Shown piece by piece: positions 40,986-51,127 of a stretch of 64,000 nucleotides of DNA. Made by a program: the position numbers and the translations under genes. The DNA is from Glandiceps talaboti (lineage: Eukaryota; Hemichordata; Enteropneusta; Spengelidae), in assembly GCF_964340395.1 (NCBI RefSeq), contig NC_135570.1:1694501-1758500 (forward strand), given 5' to 3'. Each line of letters opens with the position of its first letter. Position 1 is the stretch's first letter. The notes under the pieces are model-generated. The model ran no database searches. It was not told the DNA's origin and saw only the letters and a list, made by a program, of their open reading frames with translations.

Positions 40986-41900
40986 GTAAGTCAGCACCTC
41001 TGCATTAACTCTTTCAGTGCTCGATACCAACCCTACATACCAACCCACCTATCTTGTTATCTACATACGTATCCACCTACCTAATTTACCCACCTATCTC
41101 CTACCAACCTAACCTACCTAACGTACCAACCAACCAGTCAGCTATCCATCTATCCACCTACCTACACTTATTTCAAAAGATGTGTTTTTACCAACATCCC
41201 AGTGTTCAAACTGACTGTTTTCCCTACCGTATTAAACCAATACATCTATGTATAGACCTATACATATACTACCCACATACCTACCTACCTACCTACCTAC
41301 CTACCTACCTACCTACCTACCCACCCATCTACCACCCACCCACCCATCCAACTACCAAACAATTCTGCATATACCAAACAAACTCTGCTACACAACTCTG
41401 TAACACATGATGTATTTTGAAACAAAATTGAATACATGTATTTATAGTTTTATAAAGTATAATAATTTGTTATAATATTTTGTTCTTCTTCAACTGTAGG
41501 CAAATGTCTATCTTGATGAAGGTCAGTTGGAAAGTGCTTTTGTCTTGTTTTCCAAATACACAACGTAAGTTTAACATTTACGGTTACCTTCTATTACTGA
41601 ACAAATTTGTCACTGTAAGTTAGTGTGAAAGTATACATCGCGACTCATTTTTTTAGAACAGCAAATTAATTATTTGTTAAGGATAGTGCAAGGAATGGAT
41701 GTACTGAATGTTTATATCTGATTGTGTGTATGTCTTTCTGTTTGCCAGAGTGTGTGTGTCTCTGTGTTGTGTGTGTTTGTTTGAGTGTGCAAATTGTGTT
41801 ATAGTTTCATTATATGCACATACAGTATATGGATATATGCACACAGTACATGTATATGCCACATGAAGATTTCTTTGTTTGCCTGATGCTTGCACATCAG

Positions 41901-41960
<60 letters not shown>

Positions 41961-44900
41961 AGTCTACCAACATCAAAAGAGGTGTATGTATATGTAAAGT
42001 CTTGTCTTTTGATATTGTATATTTCAGGTTATTTGTTGCAAAACTTCCAAAGCATCCCGGTTATAAAGATGAAACTTTGAGGAAAGACAAAGTAACCAAC
42101 AAAAAGGTAAATGACATTGTGTGTATGGAATAAATCAGTTGTAATTTAGTACAAAAATGGTTTGAATCGTTGACTAGTTTTGCACCATGAGTTGGCTTTA
42201 TCAAGAAAGAAGTTTAAATTACTGGTAAATCAACAGTAATTAATCATACTCGTCTTTTCTTTCCAAATAAAACGACAACCTATGCTGTACTTTCACTCAC
42301 TACACTTTCAAAGTACAACTGCAGAGAAAACACATGTAAATACCTTAGTACGCCACATATGTACTGTTACGAATCGAATCTCACGCAACATAAGCACACA
42401 GACAGCAGCAACTAAAGACACCAAGATATTCTTGTTTTTGAGCTTGAGAATTATTTATCGCCACTAAATTATCACATACAACAGAGTGAGGTTATAAAAT
42501 GATACAGTTCAACTTAATCTATCTTATACTAGTGTTCTTTGGACTCTACGCTGGTCTTAAACGGCGGCTGAACAGATGGTTTGTGTCGGAATGACGAAGT
42601 GACGTGTACAGAAATTGTCCGATACGTCTTTACGAATGTTAGAGTTCGCTATTCTCAAACTGTACTGTTTTTCACACAAAAGCCTTTACCTGTGACGGCT
42701 ATACATCCAACATGGAAACTTCTCGTTGCCAGTAGGTAGTAGTTATATCACGCTTATTTCAAAGGTGGGTGTGGAAATTTTGTACAGGTGAACAATGCAC
42801 ATTGAGTTCCGACGAAGAGCATGTACACGTGGATAGCTGAACACCGACGGACCATTACACGTCGACCAAGCGTCACTGCTACCTTGCACACCGTTGTCCT
42901 GGCGAAGTCTGACTCCCACCTTCTACACTAACATAAGACGTTGTTCTCTCTAATTAGTTTCTCATTATCTCAACTATAATATACTCTCTCGACCAATCAA
43001 AAGATCTAACGTCTCTCGAGTCATTATAATAATAGTGCATCCAGGTGGACGTCTACACAGTTGTATGTTAATGAGTTCAGAGTACAAAATAAACTACTTC
43101 AAATACATTAGTGCTAATACTCAAGCTCTACGTAACAGTACTTAGTCATCATGGAAGTTCTGTCATATTATTACATATGAACCAGAGATTACTTGCATTG
43201 GTGTGATCGCATACTAGTGGTATTTTCACTACAGTGCAATACTGAAAACATTATTGCATACCTGCATGCAAATGATATGCAAATAAGGACGCGATAGTTC
43301 ACTACACACAAAATCATGTGATCGCGCTGTATGATTTTCATGGAAATTTGCTGTTTCAGGTAAATATATGTAATGATAATAGAATCCCTTGCCACATGAG
43401 TTCCAGTGTGGGTAATTAGGTATTTGCACTCGTACTAGCCATGTTTTCTGCTGCACTTTCACTTGCTACACTCTCAAAAATATGGGCATAGAGAACATTG
43501 CAAGCACTCGTGCAAATACCCCAAGTACATCACACTTGCACTCAGTCATCTTGGAGGTTGTGTTATATTATTACACCAGTTTACATTATATTAACATGAT
43601 ATACAAATCATGTACAGAGATTATTTGCTATTGAAATATTACAAGTGTTTTATTTTGTTTTTGATTTTCAACAACCAGAAACTGGAAGTGGTTTTCCAAA
43701 CAGCAGAAGAGTTAAAGAAAAAACTGAAGACAAAGTATGAGAAGGAATTAAAGGAATGGCTTGTTGTTGAGGTAAGGAGTTCATTTTATGTACTTTGCCA
43801 AAACTTGTCAAGAATATCCCAATCAGGATAATGGAATAAAGTTTTGTATTGTAATCAGAATAAATGACCTTTCAACTCTCTGGCATACATATTATAACTA
43901 TAACATGGTGCATTTGGAAACAAGTATGTATACTTTCTACTCTCAAAGACCTACAAAAAAAACACCTACAAAAAAGTCAGACATGGGTTGTCCTGGGCAA
44001 GGTTTCAGTACGAGTACACATGTTTGAACAGTATTGTATCTGAAATAACTATCCATTTTCCAAATCAGGATAAACCAATATTAGTTACTATTTAATTTAA
44101 AAAATGGTTTATCCCAAAACGGAAAGTACAATGTATGTTTTTATCTTAATCAGGATATACATTTATCCCAATTGAAGGCTATTCCTGACTTCAAAACAAG
44201 ACTTCCAGTGACTGAGCATTGTACTCCTAGTGTATCTGTGACAGATACCAACAAACAAACATACACATTTATTACAGTAGTGATGACCAGGTCAAATCCC
44301 AAACATGTATGTGACATGAATTTGAAAGAAAGTCTAACTTACTTGATGTTGGGTGTGTATTTCACAGAAAAAAAATCAGCATTTGCAAGATAACTGATTG
44401 GCTAGGTATAATTGTGTTGGGTATTTTATTTTACTTTTTCAGAGAAAAAGACTAGCAATAATTGCAGAACAAGAAGAAATTGAGAGAAAGAGACAAGCAC
44501 AGGAAGAACTGAAACGACAAGAGGAACAAAAACGGTTAGAAGACGAGGCTCGGGAAAGAGAGGATTTAGAAGTTGCTAGAGTTCTACAAGAAGAGGAAAA
44601 AATCATTGCATTAGAAAGAGAAAAACAAAGACAATTACAAATACAGAAACAAAGAGAACTTGAAAGAGAACTGGAAAGACAGAAAGATATCGAAAGGCAA
44701 AGAGAATTGGAAAAACAAGCAGAACAATTATCTGTCAGTAAAGATGTAGCTGGAACCATAGCAGGATTAGGTGTTACTAGGAGAGATGAGTCTGTTCCTA
44801 GCTCAATTCCATCACGACCATCAACAGCGCCCCCACAAGGCTATGTACCAACTCCTATAAGTCCATATGGTGCTGTAGTGCCCCCTAGTGTCATCAATGC

Positions 44901-47900
44901 ATATAATGCTAATTTTATTAGTTCAAATATCAAACCACTTCCACAACCTTTGCCACCCATTGGATCAACTACTCCAAAAGGTATACTGAAAGATGAACCA
45001 TCTGCTACAAGTATAACAAGGTAAGTATTAAATATGTCATTAAAACTTAACATCAGTGATTTGGCAGTCAGGAAATATTCAATATGAAGGTAGAAAATAA
45101 CGGCACCTAGGTGAATAATAAAATCTACTTTACCAAATGTAAGAGTACTACACACCCCCACCCCACCTCCTGCCATCCCCACCCCCTGTCATCCTCCCAA
45201 TCCCTGCCATACCCCATCCCCTGTACTACTACCGTGTGTCTAATGATAATAATGTAGATTTCTTACCTTATCCTCACTGTGGCCAGTGTACCTACCAAGT
45301 CCAAGTCTGAAATTTCTGAATTCATTTGGACAAAAAATAAATATTTATTATCATTATTATTTTGACAGGGAGCCACCCCAGGTAGACCGATCATTGAAGG
45401 TGGATAGATCAAGCAAACCAAGTATAGAACCAGATATAGATTTGAACAGAGCTGCTGCAAACAGATATGGTCTAAGACCTGTTGTCATACCTCAAGATGT
45501 AACCCAGAAATTCCTCAATTTAGCTTTACCAAATACAAATAAGAATGTGGAAACATGTGGTATATTGGCTGGCAAACTGGTAAGTTGTATAATAGTATTA
45601 TGGGATATCACTATGTCATTTATGTGTATCACAGGGAGTGCTATTGTCCACCTTGTGACATCAGGTAATAAGTGACTTATCATATTCCCAGGTAGGTGAT
45701 ATTAGGTCATTTAGCAACTTGTTATATTCCCAGGGAGAGGATATCAGTTAATAAGCAACTAAAAATATTCCCAGGGAGGTGATATCAGGTAATAAGCAAC
45801 ACATTATATGCCCATAGAGGTAGCAAGTGGTTTGTTATGTGTTCTGTGTTATCACTATTTCATCGTGCTGAAATGACAAGGAGCCCAGTCAGATAACACT
45901 TACTTGTGTTTCATCTTTTTCCAGGCTCAGAATGCTTTCCATATTACCCACATTATTATTCCTAAACAGTCTGGAACATCTGATTCCTGTACTACAGTCA
46001 ATGAAGAAGAAATATTTGATTACCAGGATAATTATGATTTAATAACTATAGGATGGATACATGTAAGTCAATGCCATATTACATAGTGTGTCTGTGTCTG
46101 TGTCTGTGTCTGTGTCTGTCTGTGTCTGTGTCTGTGTTTGTGTCTGTCTGTGTTTGTGTCTGTGTCTGTGTCTGTGTTTGTGTCTGTCTGTGTTTGTGTC
46201 TGTGTCTGTGTCTGTGTCCATGTGTCTGTCTGTGTCTGTACTATTTGATTACCAGGATAATCATGATTTAATAACTATATAGGATGGATACATGTAAGTC
46301 AATGTCATATTACATAGTCTGTTTGTGTTTGTGTCTGTGTCTGTGTCCATGTGTCTGTCTGTGTCTGTGTCTGTGTGTGTTTGTGTTTTTGTCTGTGTCT
46401 GTGTCTATGTCTGTGTCTGTGTTTGTGTTTGTGTGTGTTTGTGTCTGTGTCTGTGTCCATGTGTCTGTCTGTGTCTGTGTGTCTGTGTCCATCTGTGTGT
46501 CTGTGTCTGTATCTGTGTATCTGTCAGTGTCTTGTCCATATGTGTCTGTGTCTGTCTGTATCTGTCTGTCTGTGTCTGTCTGTACTTTAATTACCAGGAT
46601 AATCATGATTTAATAACTAGGAATAACTATTCAGGTCAACAGAGTTTTCCTGCAAACTGTCTGCTTGCTGGCTGGTTTTACTACTACACTGCCTAGCAGT
46701 TAAAGCCAGCAAATGGACATTTTGACATAGCCTGTTGATCTGAACAGGTGAAGTGTTACTGAAAAGTAATAAGAACCCTTGGTCATGGTACAAGAACCAA
46801 TTATTACTATGTTTTACGAACCTGATTAAAATATTTAAGAATATGTGTTACATATTTTTTTCAGACCCATCCATCACAGACAGCCTTTTTATCCAGTGTT
46901 GATTTACATACTCATTGTTCTTATCAACTAATGATGCCAGAAGCTATTGCTATTGTATGTGCACCTAAACATAGAGAGTAAGTATGCTCTCTTCTTAACA
47001 GGACATGGTCGCCAACTTCTCAGTATCTTTCATCATTTTTGTTTCCAAATAAAAGGTTACTTATATTTTACCCTTCACTATCAATTGTTTTATGACCAGT
47101 AGTCACTGGTAAAACTCCCACCATATTAACTACTGTGATACTGTACATATTCTCATACTAAATGAATAAAATGACATCATTTTTTTCTTATATATTAGTC
47201 TATAGTATCACAGTAGTTGATACAGTGGAAGTTTTGCCAGTGACTACTGGTCATTAAACAATTGATAGTGAAGAGTAAAATGTAAGTAACCTTTTATTTG
47301 GAAACAAAAATATGAAAAATACTGAGAAGTTGGCGACCATGTTCCTTTAAATGTATAGATTGAATAGATATTGTTCCCCAACATTTTTCTTCATTCATGC
47401 ACCCAAGGAAAATAAGAGTGACTTAAGTGGCCTTGTCACTTTGAGTCCAAGATGAGAAGTGGTGGAACCCATAGGTCACATGTATAAAAATGTTGGGGAA
47501 TAATATAAAAAATAACTAATATAATTATGAAAAATTAGGAAGACTTTGAACGTTTTGGTGACTTGGAAAGTTTTGACTCATATTTCAAACACCAAGAATG
47601 GATGATGTAGACACTTGTTGTCATGACATCGAACAACCAGGGAATAAATCCCATATTTTTGTTTAAATGCATTCAACTTGGTTTGTGTATGATATAAGAT
47701 ATTATGTACAAATATGTACTATTTGACATCAAAGATTCAAATGTTTTCATTCTGTTCACAGGACTGGGTTTTTCCTCTTGACACCTGATCATGGCTTAAA
47801 GCTGATAGCAGATTGTAGACAGCAAGGATTTCACCCACATCCAAAACATCCTCCATTGTTTGAAGAATGTAGTCATATTACTATTACAAGTTCTAAAAGT

Positions 47901-47927
47901 GTAAACATAGCTGACCTAAGACATTGA
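40845..47927 (+). CDS. STAMBP: STAMBP/AMSH-like K63-specific JAMM deubiquitinase (complete, nine exons)
   Basis: An endosome-associated zinc metalloprotease that cleaves Lys63-linked ubiquitin chains, acting with STAM/ESCRT-0 and ESCRT-III on receptor sorting. Exons 40845-40985, 41500-41564, 42028-42106, 43679-43771, 44443-45020, 45369-45579, 45925-46062, 46865-46977 and 47762-47927 give 527 codons plus stop. Residues ~8-120 are the USP8-dimerisation/MIT-like region ([37 protein letters not shown]). Residues 127-~225 are a Glu/Arg/Gln coiled coil, followed by a Ser/Pro-rich linker and a STAM-SH3 motif at 321-336. The JAMM domain has E380, H435, H437 and D448; the second zinc site has H450, C491, H497 and H499, spaced as in human AMSH with one extra residue. 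It is about 100 residues longer than human STAMBP or STAMBPL1, so an orthologue of their common ancestor is as likely. Confidence 0.97.
40986..41499. repeat. STAMBP intron 1 with CTAC/CTAT-type array
   Basis: From ~41033 to 41352 the intron is a degenerate then pure (CTAC)n array (pure part ~41278-41320). The Pro/Thr/Tyr-rich plus-strand frame across it is an artefact. Confidence 0.8.
41500..41564 (+). CDS. STAMBP: STAMBP exon 2
   Basis: It encodes [20 protein letters not shown] and TT after the acceptor CAACTGTAG. The donor is AAC|GTAAGT; it leaves in phase 2. It matches the [20 protein letters not shown] helix of human STAMBP. Confidence 0.95.
41901..41960. repeat. (TCTG)n microsatellite in STAMBP intron 2
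   Basis: About fifteen TCTG units lie 70 bp before exon 3. Cys/Leu/Ser-only frames across it are artefacts. Confidence 0.95.
42028..42106 (+). CDS. STAMBP: STAMBP exon 3
   Basis: It encodes [20 protein letters not shown] and KVTNKK, following ATATTTCAG and ending AAG|GTAAAT. The KLPKH motif is a family hallmark. Confidence 0.95.
42107..43678. mobile_element. STAMBP intron 3 with interspersed repeat copies
   Basis: 43190-43490 is the reverse complement of 6876-7110. 42277-42340 resembles 43446-43502 (ACTTTCACTYRCTACACT and AGAGAAMAC). A direct repeat, GTCATCNTGGARGTT then RTATTATTACA, lies at 43145-43173 and 43547-43577. 42530-42930 has higher CpG content and no match within the window. No coding is recognised. 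Confidence 0.5.
43679..43771 (+). CDS. STAMBP: STAMBP exon 4
   Basis: It encodes [20 protein letters not shown] and [11 protein letters not shown], aligning with [20 protein letters not shown] of human STAMBP. The acceptor is ACAACCAG and the donor GAG|GTAAGG. Confidence 0.95.
43772..44442. other. STAMBP intron 4, unremarkable
   Basis: AT-rich sequence with a short self-similar stretch around TTTATCCCA (44110-44170). Small open frames show no family resemblance. Confidence 0.6.
44443..45020 (+). CDS. STAMBP: STAMBP exon 5: coiled coil and long linker
   Basis: One 578 bp exon encodes residues 127-318. The first half is a Glu/Arg/Gln/Lys-rich coiled coil with repeated ELERQ/EKQRQ blocks. The second half is rich in Ser, Pro, Thr and Asn. 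This linker is the main reason the protein exceeds vertebrate relatives in length. The acceptor is TTTTTCAG and the donor AG|GTAAGT. Confidence 0.93.
45369..45579 (+). CDS. STAMBP: STAMBP exon 6: SH3-binding motif and start of JAMM domain
   Basis: It encodes [18 protein letters not shown], a doubled form of the PxVDRxxKP STAM-SH3-binding motif, then [18 protein letters not shown] and [14 protein letters not shown]380 in VETCGIL is the catalytic Glu of JAMM enzymes. The donor is CTG|GTAAGT. Confidence 0.95.
45580..45924. repeat. STAMBP intron 6 with ~50 bp tandem repeat
   Basis: At ~45648-45830 about four diverged units carry GATATCAGGTAATAAGCAAC and TTATATTCCCAGGGAGG. Exon 6 reads into the array if the intron is retained. 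Confidence 0.75.
45925..46062 (+). CDS. STAMBP: STAMBP exon 7: JAMM strand and first zinc His
   Basis: It encodes [20 protein letters not shown] to [10 protein letters not shown]. The last codon is H435, the first zinc His; its partner H437 is in the next exon. The 3' ~50 bp and the donor GTAAGT are partly duplicated twice in the following intron. Confidence 0.96.
46063..46864. repeat. STAMBP intron 7: hexamer (TGTCTG)n arrays and exon-end duplicates
   Basis: 46086-46240 and 46318-46584 are TGTCTG/TGTTTG/TGTCCA hexamer arrays. Between them, 46242-46317 repeats the last ~50 bp of exon 7, its GTAAGT donor and the following CAATGYCATATTACATAG. A third, shorter copy lies at 46585-46620. Long Cys/Val/Ser frames (plus) and Thr/Asp/Gln frames (minus) here are artefacts. 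Confidence 0.92.
46865..46977 (+). CDS. STAMBP: STAMBP exon 8: JAMM zinc core
   Basis: It encodes [20 protein letters not shown] and [19 protein letters not shown]437, D448 and H450 are here. The acceptor is TTTTTTCAG; the donor GA|GTAAGT leaves in phase 2. Confidence 0.97.
46995..47350. mobile_element. long palindromic MITE in STAMBP intron 8, TTAA borders
   Basis: The left arm starts TTAA then CAGGACATGGTCGCCAACTT. The right arm, reversed, starts TTAA then AGGAACATGGTCGCCAACTT. The arms stay complementary for ~150 bp (GTTTCCAAATAAAAGGTTAC, GACCAGTAGTCACTGG, CTACTGTGATACTG) around a short AT-rich loop. It is non-coding and could form a long hairpin in the pre-mRNA. Confidence 0.85.
47370..47640. 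mobile_element. reverse copy of the TATTCCCCAATATTT-type element
   Basis: TTCCCCAACATTTTTCTTCA near 47377 is matched inverted by AAAAATGTTGGGGAATAATA near 47490. The following 130 bp resemble the left flank of the 5415-5735 copy in reverse. It sits beside the palindromic MITE in intron 8. Confidence 0.6.
47762..47927 (+). CDS. STAMBP: STAMBP exon 9: second zinc site and stop
   Basis: It encodes [20 protein letters not shown] and [20 protein letters not shown], ending NIADLRH and TGA. C491, H497 and H499 form the structural zinc site typical of AMSH. The last four codons and the stop lie in the first unit of a 54 bp tandem repeat that continues into the 3' UTR. Confidence 0.96.
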
Positions 47928-48185
47928 CAGCAGATAGTTTCTGATTTCATCGAGTGAAAAACTAGAAAGCTAAGACACTGACAGCAGATAGTTTCTGATT
48001 TCGTCTTAAGAAAAACTAGAAAGCTAAGACACTGACAGCAGACAGTTTCTGATTTCGTCTTAAGAAAAACTAGAAAGCTAAGACACTGACAGCAGACAGT
48101 TTCTGATTTCGTCTTAAGAAAAACTAGAAAGCTAAGACACTGACAGCAGACAGTTTCTGATTTCATCTAAAGAAAAACTAGAAAT
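47916..48185 (+). repeat. 54 bp tandem repeat spanning the STAMBP stop codon
   Basis: Five units start CTAAGACACTGACAGCAGAY and end AAGAAAAACTAGAAAG. The first unit begins inside the CDS: CTAAGACATTGA is Leu-Arg-His-stop. Because 54 is a multiple of three, the minus strand also shows a repeated-peptide open frame, which is not taken as a gene. Confidence 0.95.
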
Positions 48186-48365
48186 GAATACAATGTAAAT
48201 TAGATTCACTCAGCAATGTAGTAGTTTTAGTTTGCATCAAAGTTTCACAGACAAAAATCTTACCATAATTCCACAATTCATAAATTTATAATTTTATATT
48301 TGCTTAAACCTGTTACAAATGATATTGATTGCATGATTAGTGTTTTTCTGTATTACCGGGTGTAG

Positions 48366-48694
48366 TTAAAGTGGCTATGGATGAGGAGTGGGTAATATGT
48401 TGGATTTGCAATGTATAAAACAATTTTATCATGGCTGCCTACTTGACAAATCAATGTGAAACAACATTGACAAGTCCTTATTTGTAACTCCATAAATCAC
48501 AAAAAGCTGTTTAAAAAATGTGTAACAAATTTGTTGTTTTACCAACCATAAAATTTTATACATTTAGTAATCTTTTGTAATTTATTAAGTTACAAACATA
48601 GACTTTGTCAATGTTGTTTCACATTGATTTTTCAACTAGGCAGCCATGATAAAATTCAATAAATACCTACTCCTCATCCATATGGCCACTTTAA
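48366..48694. mobile_element. palindromic MITE, complete copy with TTAA flanks
   Basis: TTAA then AGTGGCTATGGATGAGGAG at the left is matched by CTCCTCATCCATATGGCCAC then TTTAA at the right. The arms share TTATCATGGCTGCCTACTTG and CAAGTCC inverted. It is the same family as 21826-22179. Confidence 0.85.
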
Positions 48695-50857
48695 AACAGT
48701 AGTAACTGTGATTGTCATTAGTACAAGGTTTACATCATTTTTTGTTCTCATATTTATTTCAATATTATTGTATTTGCTTTAAGCATTTATGATCACCTAG
48801 TGATCAACATTTATCAGCATAACATAAATTTACAATTTGGTTGAAAAATGAGTGTGAATGGTCTGTACCACTTTCAAGACTGTCTACCAGAATCCATACA
48901 CTCTTGAAAGTTCTGAAATTTCACTGGAAAATTCTTGAAAATTGTGATTGACTCCTGGAAGATCCTGGGAAATCAATCGACTGAATGATCAATGCTACTC
49001 TCATAAAGTATTGATTAGATTAGGTAAGAAATATTTATTAAAAAGCAGGTGTGTTGACAAATTAAATGTATTTCACTCATGATAGCACTCCTGGAAAGTA
49101 ACCAAAGGTGGTCTGAATACTCCTAGGAAACTGATGAAAAACTCATGGAAAATCCCGGAATTTGTTAAGTCACAGACAAGGAAGATTTCTTCCTGTCTGT
49201 GGTTAAGTGTATGAATCCTGAGTAAACAGTTGTACAAAGGTACCTCAGCTATTCAGAATGATTAAACTGTGTTATGCAAAGGTTTGATTATTTTTTTTGA
49301 TTGGCTAAAATTAATTAACAATAGCAAACAGCTACTATGGCTTAATGTACACATTTACATATATATATATATAAACAATTAATAATGTGCCAAATGCTGC
49401 AATATGTTAGTTGTTGCCACATATTTTATATTATCTACTATTTTCATTCAAATATGTTTACCTTTCTAAACCGGACACTTCTGTCTCAACTATCCATTCC
49501 TTATAATATCTATCATTAAATTAATACATATTTTCTTTGACAAGTTATAAATTATACTATATAGTGATCAAAATACTTGTTATACTGACTTACTTTACTA
49601 TGTAAAGACTGTTATTCTTGATTTGACTTTGTTTTTAGTCTTCGACTTTAAAAGTGACACAGTCTGTAATTAACTGAGACTTTTGGCTGAAATCAGTGCG
49701 CTAAATAAATAAATACATGTACACTCTTAATCTAAAGCTTATGAGAAAATCAGCATCAACATGCACTGTGTCAAATGTAGTTATACAGAGTAAGGACAAA
49801 GATATTTGGTAACCAAGACTCATATAGTCTGTAAGAATTATGATGTACCATGCTCTGCCTATCAGAGTTTAAGATGTACCATTCTATGCCTATCATCAGC
49901 TAATGAAAGTGGTTGACCTACACACACGAGGGCACCTCATCATGGCAAACCTTACAAAGAGTCATCTTCTCAAATGTTTGATCTCCAAAAAGTGATGTTA
50001 CAGTTATGTCCTATCTGAATAATTAATGAGTGCTCTACCATAAAATAAATCACAGTATGTTTTAATATTTAAAAAAAAAAGAAAAAAAAAGATCATTAAG
50101 TTACTGACTGTGTCCCATTAGTACTGACTTTGTACATATTGATATTGTGCCATAATACACAGTAACAGCCATTATCATATACTAGTATATAGATAGTTTG
50201 TTTTGTTGCAAAAAGTTATACATATACCAGTATATACACACAAATTCTCCTGGAAATTTCACTTTGTTTTCCTTACTGTAGCAATTTTTAAAAACTTCTG
50301 AATATTTTCTCTTATGATTTCCTGTACAATATAATCTACAACAGCTTTATTTACAAAGTGGTAATAAATGTTGATATGAACAAGATATTGCTGTAAATTC
50401 AGCCATATATAGTTACATTGACCTTTGACCGTGTAAAAGACTTCTGGGAAATCTAATATGGCTGCAACTGTGCTAGCTTTAGTTTTGAAGTTGTAGTTCA
50501 TTTATAATTGTTAGAGATAGAAGTAATTAAATAAATAAATAAGTCAGATGAACCCTAAGTAAATAAATATCTAAACTGACATGTAGTCTAAAAAATATAA
50601 ATTATATTGTGCCATATTACAACACCATTGTGGTACTTTATAAAAACTGTCGGTATAGTCGTTATAGTAACAGAACACTTACACAATTACATGGTCATGA
50701 TTTTCTTAATTTTGAACTGATTTTATGTTTTCTACACAAATTGATATCTTGCAATCACTACACCTGATTGTGCAGAGTATAGATTAGAAATTTGTGATAA
50801 ATAAAGAAATTAATTAAAATTTTGAGAATTTGTCCTATTTGTGTATTTTTGAATCGG

Positions 50858-51127
50858 GTTGATGTGAAACAATAAACACTAGTATGCTAAGTCCTAGTTT
50901 GTATTAAAAATTGCTAAAAGATTAATAAAATATGTGAAATCTTTGTCATTGTACATACAACAACAAATATTTTACACATTTTTGAGCTTTTTGCAATGTA
51001 TTGAGTTACACACACAGACTTAGACAGTGTTGTTTCACATTGATTTTTCAAGTAGGAAGCCATGATAAAATGGTTTTATAAATTAAAAATCCAAAATAAA
51101 TACCCTATCCTTATCCATATGGCCATG
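50858..51127. mobile_element. palindromic MITE copy, left end truncated
   Basis: The right arm ends TATCCTTATCCATATGGCCA. The centre TTTTGAGCTTTTTGCAATGT is nearly identical to that at 22032-22051. The left terminal repeat is missing. Confidence 0.8.

Noticed and set aside
46039-46696. Cys/Val/Ser and Thr/Asp/Gln-rich frames of up to 123 codons
   Set aside because: They are readings of the TGTCTG hexamer array within STAMBP intron 7.
47873-48166. Minus-strand frame with repeated peptide KSETVCCQCLSFLVFLKT
   Set aside because: It reads the 54 bp repeat antisense; the period being a multiple of three keeps it open by chance.
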